This document shows positions 24,605-33,582 of a DNA stretch of 64,000 nucleotides, piece by piece (positions within the stretch are counted from its first letter, which is position 1; each line of letters begins with the position of its first letter). The DNA is from Myroides sp. WP-1. Lineage in GTDB: Bacteria; Bacteroidota; Bacteroidia; Flavobacteriales; Flavobacteriaceae. The notes below the pieces were generated by a model. That model saw nothing but the letters and a program-made list of their open reading frames with translations, searched no databases and had not been told where the DNA came from. Location of the stretch: the NCBI RefSeq assembly GCF_014145635.1, contig NZ_JACHTC010000011.1, forward strand, positions 52,351 through 116,350. Direction: 5' to 3'. A program made the translations under genes and the position numbers.

Positions 24605-25570
24605 CATATCATCAGGTTTGATTGTGTCTCGTCTGTCTTCTACAACTTTATAGGCATTGACGATTCGTTTTACCAATTTGTGGCGTACAATATCTTTGTC
24701 ATCTAAATACAACATACCTATTCCTTCAACATCTTTTAGAATTTCAATGGCTTCTTTTAGACCAGAAGAAACTTTACGAGGTAGGTCAATCTGACCAGGA
24801 TCACCTGTAATAATGAACTTTGCATTTTTACCCATACGCGTCAAGAACATTTTCATTTGCGAATGCGTTGTATTTTGAGCTTCATCCAAAATGACAAAAG
24901 CATGGTCCAAGGTTCTTCCACGCATAAAAGCTAAAGGTGCTATCTGGATAACCCCTTTAAAGAGGTAGTCTTCCAAAGTTTGAGGTGGAATCATATCGCG
25001 CAAGGCATCATAAAGCGGTTGCATGTAAGGATCTAACTTTTCTTTCATGTCACCCGGTAAAAAACCCAGATTTTCTCCAGCTTCTACCGCAGGACGCGTT
25101 AAGATGATTCGTTTGACTTCTTTGTTTTTTAATGCGCGAACAGCTAAAGCTACACCTGTATAGGTTTTTCCTGTTCCTGCAGGTCCTATGGCAAAAACCA
25201 TGTCGTTTTTCTCAACAAATTTGACTAATTTTTGCTGGTTATCCGTCATCGCCTTGATTAGTTTACCCCCAACACCGTGAACCAATACATCGTCCAAAGC
25301 CGTTGTTTGTTGCAAATCACTATCCATAACAATGCGTTCAATCGCGTTTTCGTCAATTTTATTGTATCGAGTGAAGTATTTAAGTAAACGGACAAATTTG
25401 CGTTCAAACTCATCTAAAACTTCTTCTTCTCCGTAGATTTTTAATAGAGATCCCCTTGCTATTATTTTTACACGAGGATAAAGTTTTTTTAAGACATCTA
25501 AATGTAAGTCTTGAGGTCCCCAAAACTCTTTAGGGCTAATTTCCGATAGTTCTATTATTCTTTCGTTCAA
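24584..25570 (-). CDS. PhoH-like ATPase
   Basis: A 328-residue cytoplasmic P-loop ATPase of the PhoH/YbeZ type. Walker A is GPAGTGKT (129-136). Walker B and its surroundings read FVILDEAQNTTHSQMKMFL, and ITGDPGQIDLP and a C-terminal DIVRHKLVKRIVNAY motif follow. The N-terminal ~100 residues form a KH-like region (RVKIIARGSLLKIYGEEEVL). YbeZ proteins work with the RNase YbeY in rRNA maturation; the gene is not phosphate-specific despite its name. It is divergent from the DUF62-gldFG run, an arrangement also seen in other Flavobacteriaceae. Confidence 0.93.
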   Translation of the reverse strand: MNERIIELSEISPKEFWGPQDLHLDVLKKLYPRVKIIARGSLLKIYGEEEVLDEFERKFVRLLKYFTRYNKIDENAIERIVMDSDLQQTTALDDVLVHGVGGKLIKAMTDNQQKLVKFVEKNDMVFAIGPAGTGKTYTGVALAVRALKNKEVKRIILTRPAVEAGENLGFLPGDMKEKLDPYMQPLYDALRDMIPPQTLEDYLFKGVIQIAPLAFMRGRTLDHAFVILDEAQNTTHSQMKMFLTRMGKNAKFIITGDPGQIDLPRKVSSGLKEAIEILKDVEGIGMLYLDDKDIVRHKLVKRIVNAYKVVEDRRDTIKPDDMKKVENN

Positions 25571-25600
25571 TACTAATACGAATTAATTAAAAAAATAGTC

Positions 25601-25608
25601 TAATTTTG
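25601..25608 (+). promoter_or_regulatory. -7 promoter element for DUF62-gldFG operon
   Basis: TAATTTTG fits TAnnTTTG and lies 58 bp upstream of the ATG at 25667. Confidence 0.4.
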
Positions 25609-25666
25609 TATTTCAAATCTACTATAAAAAATTGATTTTTCTTATAAAAACAGAGACTAAAAAATA

Positions 25667-26494
25667 ATGCAGAGAATAATTACATTAACAACTGATTTTG
25701 GATATACAGATTATTATGTGGGGGTTTTAAAGGGAAAAATATATTCTAATATTCAAAATTGTAATGTAGTTGATATTTCGCATGGGGTGAGAAATTATCG
25801 GGTTGCCGATGCTGGATTTGTTCTCTCCATGGCATATAGTCATTTTCCTAAGGGAACCATTCACATTCTATCGGTTGCCTCCGCTATTTTACCTTTTTCA
25901 GCCGCTATTTGCGTGAAATATCAAGATCACTATTTTATTGGAACTGATAATGGTGCTATTGCCGTTGCTTTAGGAACACATGAATTCGAAGAAGCTGTAG
26001 CAATTAACCACATCGAGGGAATGAGTACCAATGATGTTTTTGTGTACTGTGCATATCAATTGTGTGAAGGGAAAGAACTTCAATCTATTGGTCAGCCAAT
26101 TGATGCCTTGTACAAAATGAATTTGTTGCTTGAAAATCTAACGGTCAAACCAAATCTCATTATTGGAACTTATGTGTATGAAGATAAGTTTGGAAATTTA
26201 GTAACTAATATCTCAAGGGAGCTATTTGAACAAGTAGGACAAGGGAGAAGCTTTGGTATTCGAATAAAAAATCGTACAATTACAAAAATTAATGAATACT
26301 ATGCTGATTTTAATGTCAATGATCCAAGTGAATTGATGAATAAAGCAGGTGAATTATTAGCTTTATTTAATGAAGTGGGGCAATTGGTTGTGGCTATTAT
26401 GTATTCAACAACAAATGAACCAGGAGGATCTATTCGAACTCTTTTAGGCGTGCATTTGGAAGATCAGCTGTTTATTGAATTTAGCGAAACTTAA
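25667..26494 (+). CDS. SAM hydroxide adenosyltransferase (DUF62) family protein
   Basis: A 275-residue protein of the DUF62 family, related to the fluorinase and chlorinase. Ordinary members hydrolyse S-adenosylmethionine to adenosine and methionine. Conserved segments are ITLTTDFGYTDYYVGVLKG, NVVDISHGV, YFIGTDNGAIAVAL with the metal or water-activating Asp, and the C-terminal GDKFGNLVTN-like YEDKFGNLVTNIS. It is first in a run with an ABM protein (15-bp gap), gldF and gldG, an order conserved in gliding Flavobacteria. The reason for this linkage is unknown. Confidence 0.92.
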   Translation: MQRIITLTTDFGYTDYYVGVLKGKIYSNIQNCNVVDISHGVRNYRVADAGFVLSMAYSHFPKGTIHILSVASAILPFSAAICVKYQDHYFIGTDNGAIAVALGTHEFEEAVAINHIEGMSTNDVFVYCAYQLCEGKELQSIGQPIDALYKMNLLLENLTVKPNLIIGTYVYEDKFGNLVTNISRELFEQVGQGRSFGIRIKNRTITKINEYYADFNVNDPSELMNKAGELLALFNEVGQLVVAIMYSTTNEPGGSIRTLLGVHLEDQLFIEFSET

Positions 26495-26509
26495 TCTAAA
26501 GTAAAAAAT

Positions 26510-26806
26510 ATGTTTGTACGAATCGTAAAACTTACCTTACAAGAGGATAGAATTGATGATTTTTTGAATCATTTTGAAAAATATAAAAACCAAATTCGCA
26601 ACTTTCCTGGTTGTCAATTTTTAGAAGTTTATCGGGATAAACACCAACCTAATATCTTTTTTACCTACAGTTATTGGTCGGAAGAATCTGATTTAGATAC
26701 GTATAAAAAGTCAACGTTATTCGGCGAAGTTTGGCCGTATTTTAAGACTTTATTTAAAGAAAAAGCTGAAGCGTGGAGCGTAGATAAATACGCTACTTTA
26801 AACTAA
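26510..26806 (+). CDS. ABM-domain protein (putative quinol monooxygenase)
   Basis: A 98-residue protein with the antibiotic-biosynthesis-monooxygenase ferredoxin-like fold. It begins FVRIVKLTLQEDRIDDFLNH, has the conserved FPGCQFLEVYRD strand and NIFFTYSYWSEESDLDTYKK, and ends in an amphipathic helix with WPYFKTLF. Family members such as YgiN are cofactor-free monooxygenases or heme/quinone-related dimers; the actual substrate is not evident. It lies between the DUF62 gene and gldF with 15-bp gaps on each side, and is therefore co-transcribed. Confidence 0.88.
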   Translation: MFVRIVKLTLQEDRIDDFLNHFEKYKNQIRNFPGCQFLEVYRDKHQPNIFFTYSYWSEESDLDTYKKSTLFGEVWPYFKTLFKEKAEAWSVDKYATLN

Positions 26807-26821
26807 TCGCCCTTATATTAT

Positions 26822-27541
26822 ATGAAAGCACTGTGTTTGCGCGAGATAAAATCCTTTTTTGGATCACCGATTGGCTATTTAGTAATTATTGTTTTTTTGA
26901 TTATTAATGGGCTATTTCTTTGGGTTTTTGACGGAAAGTACAACATCCCTCAAAGTGGTTTTGCCGATTTATCTCCTTTTTTCTTCTTGGCTCCGTGGGT
27001 TTTTTTATTCTTAATTCCCGCAGTAACCATGCGAAGTTTTTCTGAAGAAATTAAGCAGGGAACTATAGAGTTGCTTTTAACCAAACCTTTGTCGCCTTGG
27101 CAAATTGTCTTGGGTAAATTTTTTGGGGTATTAGTTCTTGTTGTTTTAGCGGTTCTACCTACTCTTGTGTATGTTTGGGTGCTGCAAAACTATCTTTTAG
27201 CAGGACAAACGTTTGACATGGGAAGTGTAATTGGTTCGTACTTAGGACTTGTTTTTCTTGGTGCAGCCTATGTTTCGATGGGAATTTTTGCTTCTTCTTT
27301 AACAAGTAATCAGGTGGTGTCTTTTATTCTAGCTGTTCTATTTTGTTTGCTGGCCTCTTATGGCCTGCTGATGTTAGATGGAGTTAAGGCCTTACACGGT
27401 ATAGGTAAATGGGGTATTAATGCTCATTTTAGCAGTATTTCTAAAGGTGTAATCGATACAAGAGATCTATTGTATTTTGTCTCTTTTTCAGCCTTGTTTT
27501 TAAGTTTAACTGTTTTCCGAATTAATCAATTGCGCAAATAA
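26822..27541 (+). CDS. gldF: Gliding-motility ABC transporter permease GldF
   Basis: A 239-residue inner-membrane permease with six hydrophobic segments, of the ABC-2 type. The start MKALCLREIKSFFGSPIGYLV and the segment RSFSEEIKQGTIELLLTKPLS are typical of GldF. With GldG and the ATPase GldA (not in this window), it forms the ABC transporter needed for gliding in Flavobacterium johnsoniae; its transported substrate is unknown. The stop overlaps the gldG start by one base (TAATG), showing translational coupling. Confidence 0.95.
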   Translation: MKALCLREIKSFFGSPIGYLVIIVFLIINGLFLWVFDGKYNIPQSGFADLSPFFFLAPWVFLFLIPAVTMRSFSEEIKQGTIELLLTKPLSPWQIVLGKFFGVLVLVVLAVLPTLVYVWVLQNYLLAGQTFDMGSVIGSYLGLVFLGAAYVSMGIFASSLTSNQVVSFILAVLFCLLASYGLLMLDGVKALHGIGKWGINAHFSSISKGVIDTRDLLYFVSFSALFLSLTVFRINQLRK

Positions 27542-29229
27542 TGAAAAGAGAAACAAAGAAAAACCTTGTTCAACTTGGGAGTTTTATTGCTGGAATTGTA
27601 CTGTTAAACGGTATTGGAACATATGTGCATCATCGTTTCGACTTAACGCAAGATAAGCGCTATACGCTATCGCCAATTACCAATGAAATTATCGATCGCG
27701 TAGAAGAACCTATTTTAATAGAGGTACTTTTAGAAGGTCAGTTTTCTCAAGAATTTGTCAAATTACAAGGCGAAACTCGTCAGTTATTGGAGGAGTTTAG
27801 TGCCGAAAATTCGAATATTTTGTTTCGCTTTGTCAATCCTTTGGAAGAAGGGGGAGGAACAGAGGACCAAATTGTTGGTAATTTATATCAATTGGGGGCT
27901 AAGCCAGTTACCCTGACAGTAAATAATAAAGGGATTCAATCGCAATCACTTGTTTTTCCTTGGGCTTTTGTAACTAAAGGAGAACAAATGGTCAAAGTGC
28001 AATTGCTTAAAAATATGATTGGAGCCAATACAGAGGAAAAAGTATTGACTTCAATTCAACATTTAGAGTATGCTTTTACTGAAGCTATCTCAAAAGTAAA
28101 TACACCTAAATCAAAAAAGATCGCTGTACTAAAAGGCAATGGCCAATTGGAAGATCAATATATGGCGGACTTTTTGATGACGGCTGGAGAGAATTATCAC
28201 CTTGCGCCTTTTACCTTAGACTCAGTTGCTCATGCGCCTGAAAAAACGCTGGAGCAATTGAAAGAATTTGATTTAGCTCTTATTGCTAAACCAACCAAGC
28301 CCTTTGATGAAAAACAAATTGAAGTCTTGGATCAATTTATTATGAACGGCGGAAAAACACTGTGGTTGTTGGATCAAGTACAGGCTGATTTTGATAGTTT
28401 ACGCGTAAAGGGATCTTTATTTGCGTATCCTAAAGATCAATCTTTGGGAGAAATGCTGTTTAAATATGGCGTTAGAATAAACCCTGTGTTGATAAAAGAT
28501 GAGGTTGCTACACCAATTAAATTGGCACTAGGTCGACAAGGTAGTGAAACGCAATATGGAGAGTTCATTTGGAAGTTTGCTCCTTTTGTTTATCCAGAAT
28601 CCAACCATCCTATTGTAAAAAATATTGAAGGAGTTCGATTAGATTTTGCTTCTCCTATCGATACATTGAAAAATGGGATTAAAAAAACAGTGCTTCTACA
28701 ATCTTCTCAATATTCATTGACCGTTGGAACACCAAATGAGATTAATCTCAATATGATTAATGAAGAATCTGCCCCTGAACATTATGAAGGGAAAGGAAAT
28801 TATATCATGGGAGTATTATTAGAGGGACAATTTAAGTCTGTTTTTGAAAATAGAGTACTGCCATTTGCATTGCCAAAAGCAAAAAATAGAAGTGAAGAAA
28901 CAAAAATGATCGTGATAAGTGATGGTGATATTATCAAAAATCAACTCGATCAAGAATATCAGCCGATGGAATTGGGGTATGATAAATGGACCAATAAGCT
29001 ATACGGAAATAAGGAGTTTATTTTTAATGCAGTCAATTATCTTTTGGATGATTCAGGACTGATTAACCTTCGTACTAAGGAAGTTAAAATTCCAGTACTC
29101 GATAAGATGAAGGTATTTGAAAAGTATTCCACAATTCAATTTATTGTGTTAGGAGTTCCGATTGCCGTTCTATTAGTTCTTGGATTTTTGTTTTCTTTCT
29201 TTAAAAGAAAGGCTTTTGTTAAAAAGTAG
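27541..29229 (+). CDS. gldG: Gliding-motility ABC transporter auxiliary protein GldG
   Basis: A 562-residue protein anchored by an N-terminal membrane segment (residues ~12-27, FIAGIVLLNGIGTYV) and a C-terminal one (~540-558, VPIAVLLVLGFLFSFF), with a large periplasmic part between. Characteristic stretches are HHRFDLTQDKRYTLSPIT, RVEEPILIEVLLEGQFS, FVNPLEEGGGTEDQ and LLDQVQADFDSL. It is GldG of the gliding-associated ABC-2 transporter, related to the IFT52/DUF4350-type ABC_transp_aux family. Start overlaps gldF. It is of normal length. No terminator separates it from dnaN, which has its own -7 element. Confidence 0.95.
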   Translation: MKRETKKNLVQLGSFIAGIVLLNGIGTYVHHRFDLTQDKRYTLSPITNEIIDRVEEPILIEVLLEGQFSQEFVKLQGETRQLLEEFSAENSNILFRFVNPLEEGGGTEDQIVGNLYQLGAKPVTLTVNNKGIQSQSLVFPWAFVTKGEQMVKVQLLKNMIGANTEEKVLTSIQHLEYAFTEAISKVNTPKSKKIAVLKGNGQLEDQYMADFLMTAGENYHLAPFTLDSVAHAPEKTLEQLKEFDLALIAKPTKPFDEKQIEVLDQFIMNGGKTLWLLDQVQADFDSLRVKGSLFAYPKDQSLGEMLFKYGVRINPVLIKDEVATPIKLALGRQGSETQYGEFIWKFAPFVYPESNHPIVKNIEGVRLDFASPIDTLKNGIKKTVLLQSSQYSLTVGTPNEINLNMINEESAPEHYEGKGNYIMGVLLEGQFKSVFENRVLPFALPKAKNRSEETKMIVISDGDIIKNQLDQEYQPMELGYDKWTNKLYGNKEFIFNAVNYLLDDSGLINLRTKEVKIPVLDKMKVFEKYSTIQFIVLGVPIAVLLVLGFLFSFFKRKAFVKK

Positions 29230-29264
29230 TGCAAATTCTGCTTTTATTATTGAAGTTAAACGAA

Positions 29265-29272
29265 TATATTTG
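29265..29272 (+). promoter_or_regulatory. -7 promoter element for dnaN
   Basis: TATATTTG fits TAnnTTTG, 38 bp before the dnaN ATG. Confidence 0.4.
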
Positions 29273-29309
29273 TAGGTGTAAAGCCTTTTACATATAAAAA
29301 TATTTTAAT

Positions 29310-30428
29310 ATGAAGTTTATAGTATCGAGTTCCTATTTGTTGAAGCAATTACAGGTATTAGGAAGTGTTATTAGTAGTAGTAATACATTACATATATTAG
29401 ACAATTTCTTGTTTGAATTGGATAATAATATCTTGAGAGTTTCAGCTTCTGACTTAGAAACAACAATGTCTGCTAGCCTAGAGATAGAGTCAACTAGTCA
29501 AGGAAGTATCGCTGTTCCTGCTAAGTTATTGTTGGAAACATTGAAAACATTTCCTGAGCAACCATTGACTTTCTCAGTAAAGGAAAACAATACGATTGAA
29601 ATTAGTTCTGATGTTGGAAAATACGTTTTAGCTTATTCTGCTGGTGATGAATTTCCTAAAGCAGAGAGCTTAGAAGACCCATCAAGAACGGAAGTTTCAG
29701 CTGGTGTATTGGCAACTGCTATTAGCAAAACTATTTTCGCAGCGGGTAATGATGATTTAAGACCTGTAATGTCTGGAGTATTTTTCCAGTTTGCACCAAC
29801 AGGATTGATCTTCGTTGCAACAGATGCACATAAATTAGTTAAGTATTCTCGTACTGATATTACTTCACCAAGTGAAGCTAGTTTTATCATGCCAAAGAAA
29901 CCATTAACTATTTTGAAGAATATCTTAATGGCATCGGGAGCAGATGTAGTAATTGAGTTTAACGATTCAAATGCGAAATTTACATTCGATAACTATGCAT
30001 TAACTTGTCGTTTAATTGACGGGAAATATCCAAATTACGAAGCAGTAATTCCAAAGGAAAATCCAAATAAATTGTTGTTGAACAGAGTTCAATTTTTAAA
30101 TTCTGTTCGTCGTGTGGCTATTTATGCTAATAAAACAACACATCAAATTAGATTGCGCATTGCAGGTACAGAGTTAAATATTTCAGCAGAGGATATTGAT
30201 TACTCAAATAAAGCAGATGAGCGTCTTACTTGTGATTATCAAGGAGATGATATGCAAATCGGATTTAATTCAAGATTCTTATTGGAGATGTTGAACAACC
30301 TTCAGTCTGATGAGATTCAATTAGAAATGTCATTGCCAAACAGAGCGGGTATCTTAACACCAGTAGATGGTTTAGAAGATGGAGAAGCAGTTACAATGCT
30401 TGTTATGCCTGTTATGCTAAATAACTAA
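29310..30428 (+). CDS. dnaN: DNA polymerase III beta subunit (sliding clamp)
   Basis: A 372-residue three-domain clamp protein that holds the replicative polymerase on DNA. Diagnostic segments are MKFIVSSSYLLKQLQVLGSV at the N-terminus, SASDLETTMSA, the FAPTGLIFVATDAHKLVKYS strand of domain 2, LIDGKYPNYEAVIP, and the C-terminal tail AVTMLVMPVMLNN, which replaces the usual MPMRL ending. Length is normal. The location next to gldG rather than dnaA is usual for this family of bacteria. Two terminators in tandem follow. Confidence 0.97.
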   Translation: MKFIVSSSYLLKQLQVLGSVISSSNTLHILDNFLFELDNNILRVSASDLETTMSASLEIESTSQGSIAVPAKLLLETLKTFPEQPLTFSVKENNTIEISSDVGKYVLAYSAGDEFPKAESLEDPSRTEVSAGVLATAISKTIFAAGNDDLRPVMSGVFFQFAPTGLIFVATDAHKLVKYSRTDITSPSEASFIMPKKPLTILKNILMASGADVVIEFNDSNAKFTFDNYALTCRLIDGKYPNYEAVIPKENPNKLLLNRVQFLNSVRRVAIYANKTTHQIRLRIAGTELNISAEDIDYSNKADERLTCDYQGDDMQIGFNSRFLLEMLNNLQSDEIQLEMSLPNRAGILTPVDGLEDGEAVTMLVMPVMLNN

Positions 30429-30432
30429 TACG

Positions 30433-30461
30433 AAAAGGTCTATGTATATAGGCCTTTTTTG
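30433..30461 (+). terminator. First dnaN terminator
   Basis: Hairpin AAAAGGTCTAT / ATAGGCCTTTT contains one G-T pair and a short loop, with six T at its end. It lies 5 bp after the dnaN stop. Confidence 0.8.
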
Positions 30462-30470
30462 TTTGAATTG

Positions 30471-30504
30471 AGCTACGTATACCTAGGTATGCGTAGCTTT
30501 TTTT
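30471..30504 (+). terminator. Second dnaN terminator
   Basis: A 13-bp stem, AGCTACGTATACC (30471-30483) and GGTATGCGTAGCT (30486-30498), has one wobble pair and is followed by a run of T. It acts in tandem with the hairpin just upstream. Confidence 0.85.
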
Positions 30505-30593
30505 ATGTTCTAATGGGGGATATTTACAAGATAAATAGAAAACATACTCTCTTTTTTATCAAAGGTAAATTGACCATCCCTTTTCTATGTCGA

Positions 30594-30998
30594 TTACAAT
30601 AAATTCGTACGTCTTAATAGTTGCTCCATTTCATGTTTAAGACGATATTCATCTTCAATAGTAGGAGGGTAAACCTTTAGTTGCTTTAGATGGTTTTTGT
30701 AATCAATGGTTTGAATTTGGAATAAAATTCCGAGTTTTTCCAAATCTTCAAGATTGTGTCGTAAAGTGGCTTGGTGCTGTAAGATGCGCAAACCTAAGTC
30801 GATCAAAAGCACAATAGCTGTTTTTTTAAAACTGAGTGAATTTTTTATGCACAGATTGTCCAAGAAAATGTAAAAACCAAGAGGTGTGATATTGGGGTGT
30901 TCCAAATAAGCTAGTAGATGGTATGTTATATAACAATTTTTTTTTTCTTTTCGTAGATTAGAAAGGTTTTGTCTGAATTTGTTGGAAAATAAAGGCAT
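30594..30998 (-). CDS. Hypothetical protein, possible winged-helix
   Basis: A 134-residue basic protein without signal peptide or clear membrane anchor. The middle (LSFKKTAIVLLIDLGLRILQ) is a hydrophobic helix. Then ATLRHNLEDLEKLGILFQ followed by IQTIDYKNHLKQLKVYPP resembles the recognition helix and wing of a winged-helix protein. This is a by-eye fold guess. It ends with an amphipathic Glu/Arg helix (EYRLKHEMEQLLRRTNLL). It stands alone between the dnaN terminators and a divergent gene of unknown function, and has no close neighbour to suggest a role. Confidence 0.6.
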   Translation of the reverse strand: MPLFSNKFRQNLSNLRKEKKNCYITYHLLAYLEHPNITPLGFYIFLDNLCIKNSLSFKKTAIVLLIDLGLRILQHQATLRHNLEDLEKLGILFQIQTIDYKNHLKQLKVYPPTIEDEYRLKHEMEQLLRRTNLL

Positions 30999-31123
30999 AA
31001 TTATGTGAATTTTATAATTAAATTTGTAAGACTGCTGTTTTCTTACTGCAGCTCAATTAGTATGCCCTCTATTGTTAAAATAATGGGATAGTAGATAATG
31101 GTATAGTTTTTAAAAAAAGTAGA

Positions 31124-32602
31124 ATGCTAGATATCAAAGTTAGATCCCATGATGCTTATACGTTAGAAATGAAGGTGGGTTTTATCAAAGGAAAAGAACA
31201 ACATAAAAGTGATTTTACCATCAATACCTGGATTTTCGTTCCCAATACGTTGGATTTAAATAAATCGAATTATTCAAAAGATCAGTTTTATTCTGACGTT
31301 AAGTCTAAAGTTCGATTTATTACTCCTGTTTATGCGTTAACAGCTATTGTCGACGAAGGGGCAATTCCATTTAATAATTTGAGTGCTGCGACGCAACATT
31401 TGTTGAAAGACGAAACCAATCAGCATGTATATGAAATAGAGTATCAGCTCAAAATGTTTATGGCTATTTTTAGAAGTGCCCTACGCAATGCAGTTACCGA
31501 ATTTAAGCAGACTAAAGCTGATAATCACGCCACATTAATTCAATCTTACGTCTCTGCAAGTATCGCCATTCGCGATAAATATAGAGAGTTAAAGGAAAGC
31601 TTACATCAAAATGAACAAGTAGTGAGAAAAGAGTATTTTAATTACTTTAGTTTTGCTGATGAATACTTATCCTACACATTACTGCGTTACAGTTTTTTGT
31701 TGTTGGATCGATTGATGTTAGTAACAGATGAGCGCTTTCAATTGTTACAGCAGCAGGTGAAAGAGCTGATTTTATCAGAACAAGCATACATGAAGAGCAA
31801 AGGATATAGCTTTATTAAAGTTAATGAACAAGGGCTGAATCAAGCGGTAATTTATCGCTATGCTATGCTGAATAAGTATGTTGAATCAGATCTGTTGCTA
31901 GAATCAAATAAAAAAAAGGATAGTGATGGTGTATTTGTTCAACAGGTATATTACAGTATTGCTGCAGGAATCTCTATGGTGTTTGCAACCGTAATTGCTT
32001 TTTCTTTTCAACAAAAGTACGGTAATTTTACCATGCCATTATTTGTCGCTTTAGTAGTTGGATACATGCTAAAAGATAGGATTAAAGAGTTAACGCGTTT
32101 TTATTTTGCAGGAAAATTAGGCGGTAAATATTTTGACAATAAAACTGAAATCAGTGTCAAAGGAAAAAAAATAGGATGGATTAAAGAAGCGGTGGATTTT
32201 ATCACTGACGAAAAGGTTCCATCTGAAATTTTAAGCATACGAAATCGATCCGTGCTATTAGAAGTAGAGAACCGCATTCACAATGAAAAAATACTGTTAT
32301 ATCGCAAAAAAGTTTCGTTGGATCGTGGAGAAATGATGAAAGATAGTACCTATTTTTTCAAAGGAGTTCACGATATTTTTCGATTTAATTTGACGCGTTT
32401 ATTGCAGCGCATGGACAATCCGAAGGTACCTGTACTGAGTTTGGATGAACACAATGATCAAGTAATTGGATTTTATGCAGATAAGGTATATTACATCAAT
32501 TTTATTTCGCAGATTGAATACGAGAATCATACGGAATATAAACGTTATCGTATTGTATGTCAGCGAGATGGTATTCAAGAGATCGAAGAGTTATTTACTT
32601 AG
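31124..32602 (+). CDS. Large hypothetical membrane-hairpin protein
   Basis: A 492-residue protein with no signal peptide. An N-terminal part (residues 1-~270) rich in helices (SALRNAVTEFKQTKADNHAT, IAIRDKYRELKESLHQNEQ) leads to two adjacent membrane segments (~278-297, 302-318: IAAGISMVFATVIAF, MPLFVALVVGYML). A soluble C-terminal part of ~170 residues ends with beta strands (QVIGFYADKVYYINFISQIE). I do not recognise a family. It lies 8 bp upstream of the DUF4421 outer-membrane gene, suggesting a joint envelope role, and has no close gene upstream. Confidence 0.75.
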   Translation: MLDIKVRSHDAYTLEMKVGFIKGKEQHKSDFTINTWIFVPNTLDLNKSNYSKDQFYSDVKSKVRFITPVYALTAIVDEGAIPFNNLSAATQHLLKDETNQHVYEIEYQLKMFMAIFRSALRNAVTEFKQTKADNHATLIQSYVSASIAIRDKYRELKESLHQNEQVVRKEYFNYFSFADEYLSYTLLRYSFLLLDRLMLVTDERFQLLQQQVKELILSEQAYMKSKGYSFIKVNEQGLNQAVIYRYAMLNKYVESDLLLESNKKKDSDGVFVQQVYYSIAAGISMVFATVIAFSFQQKYGNFTMPLFVALVVGYMLKDRIKELTRFYFAGKLGGKYFDNKTEISVKGKKIGWIKEAVDFITDEKVPSEILSIRNRSVLLEVENRIHNEKILLYRKKVSLDRGEMMKDSTYFFKGVHDIFRFNLTRLLQRMDNPKVPVLSLDEHNDQVIGFYADKVYYINFISQIEYENHTEYKRYRIVCQRDGIQEIEELFT

Positions 32603-32610
32603 TATACAAG

Positions 32611-33582
32611 ATGAAAGAGAAAAACATACTTCTTTTAGTAATCAGTTTGTTTTGTTGTTCGTATAGTTTTGCGCAAGTTGATTCGCTTTACATCGGCACC
32701 TATAAACATACTTATGGAGTAACACCAAGTTTGAGTCAAGAATTCTTGTCTTTGAGTTACGAAGAAGGGGAGAAAGATATTTCCTTTGAGCCCAATCGTC
32801 CTTTAAATATTGGTTTATCCTTTTCGTGGAAGAATTCTTCGTTGAGCTATAGTCATGGTTTTTCTGGGATGAGAAATAAACAAAAAGGAAAAAGTTCAAC
32901 AGTAGATCTTCAGTATCACGTGATCAGTAAAAAATTCATTCTTGATTTTTATTTTCAACAATACAAAGGTTTTTATCGAGAAGATGAAGCCACAAAAACA
33001 TATTTAAGTTTTGATGATTTGAGAATCAATTTGTATGGAGGAAGATTTACCTATGTTTTTAATTCCGATAAGTTTTCGATTGGAGCAGCGAATAACAAGA
33101 ATAGCATTCAGAAGAAATCTGCAGGAGCTCTATTAATTGGAGGATCTAGTTTTTTGAGCGTGATTAAAAATACTCCAGAGCTAGACGATGGAATTAGAGG
33201 TAAGGACAGTCGTAGTTTTAGTTTTGGACCAACTGTAGGTTATGCCTATAATTGGGTCTTGTGGAGGAAGTTTTTAGCTTCGCTGTCTTTTAGTGTAGGT
33301 ATTAATGGAATTTTTGATGAAAATCTCAGTACTAAAAGAACAATATTCTATGTCAATGGACAAGTAGCTAGTGATTTGAATCTCGCTTATCAAGGAGAGG
33401 AATGGGGCATAGGAGTAAAAACATCGCTTAGTGCCATGTATTATGAAAAAGTAGGTAACTATTCAACACAATTGTCAAACAAACGAGTTTCCTTTTTTGT
33501 AACCAAGCGTTTTTCCATGAAAAAGGATCCGAAAATCTTACAATATGACTTGATTGATTTATTGGATCCTTCTATATATTAG
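32611..33582 (+). CDS. DUF4421 outer-membrane protein
   Basis: A 323-residue exported protein with signal MKEKNILLLVISLFCCSYSF ending at AQ. The start at 32611 is chosen over upstream in-frame codons because it yields this signal and does not overlap the preceding gene. The mature part alternates polar and aromatic residues in strands (NIGLSFSWKNSSLSYSHGF, LDFYFQQYKGFYRED, FSFGPTVGYAYNW), typical of the DUF4421 beta-barrel family of Bacteroidetes. Function is unknown. The stop overlaps the stop of the convergent metallophosphatase by 4 bp. Confidence 0.85.
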   Translation: MKEKNILLLVISLFCCSYSFAQVDSLYIGTYKHTYGVTPSLSQEFLSLSYEEGEKDISFEPNRPLNIGLSFSWKNSSLSYSHGFSGMRNKQKGKSSTVDLQYHVISKKFILDFYFQQYKGFYREDEATKTYLSFDDLRINLYGGRFTYVFNSDKFSIGAANNKNSIQKKSAGALLIGGSSFLSVIKNTPELDDGIRGKDSRSFSFGPTVGYAYNWVLWRKFLASLSFSVGINGIFDENLSTKRTIFYVNGQVASDLNLAYQGEEWGIGVKTSLSAMYYEKVGNYSTQLSNKRVSFFVTKRFSMKKDPKILQYDLIDLLDPSIY

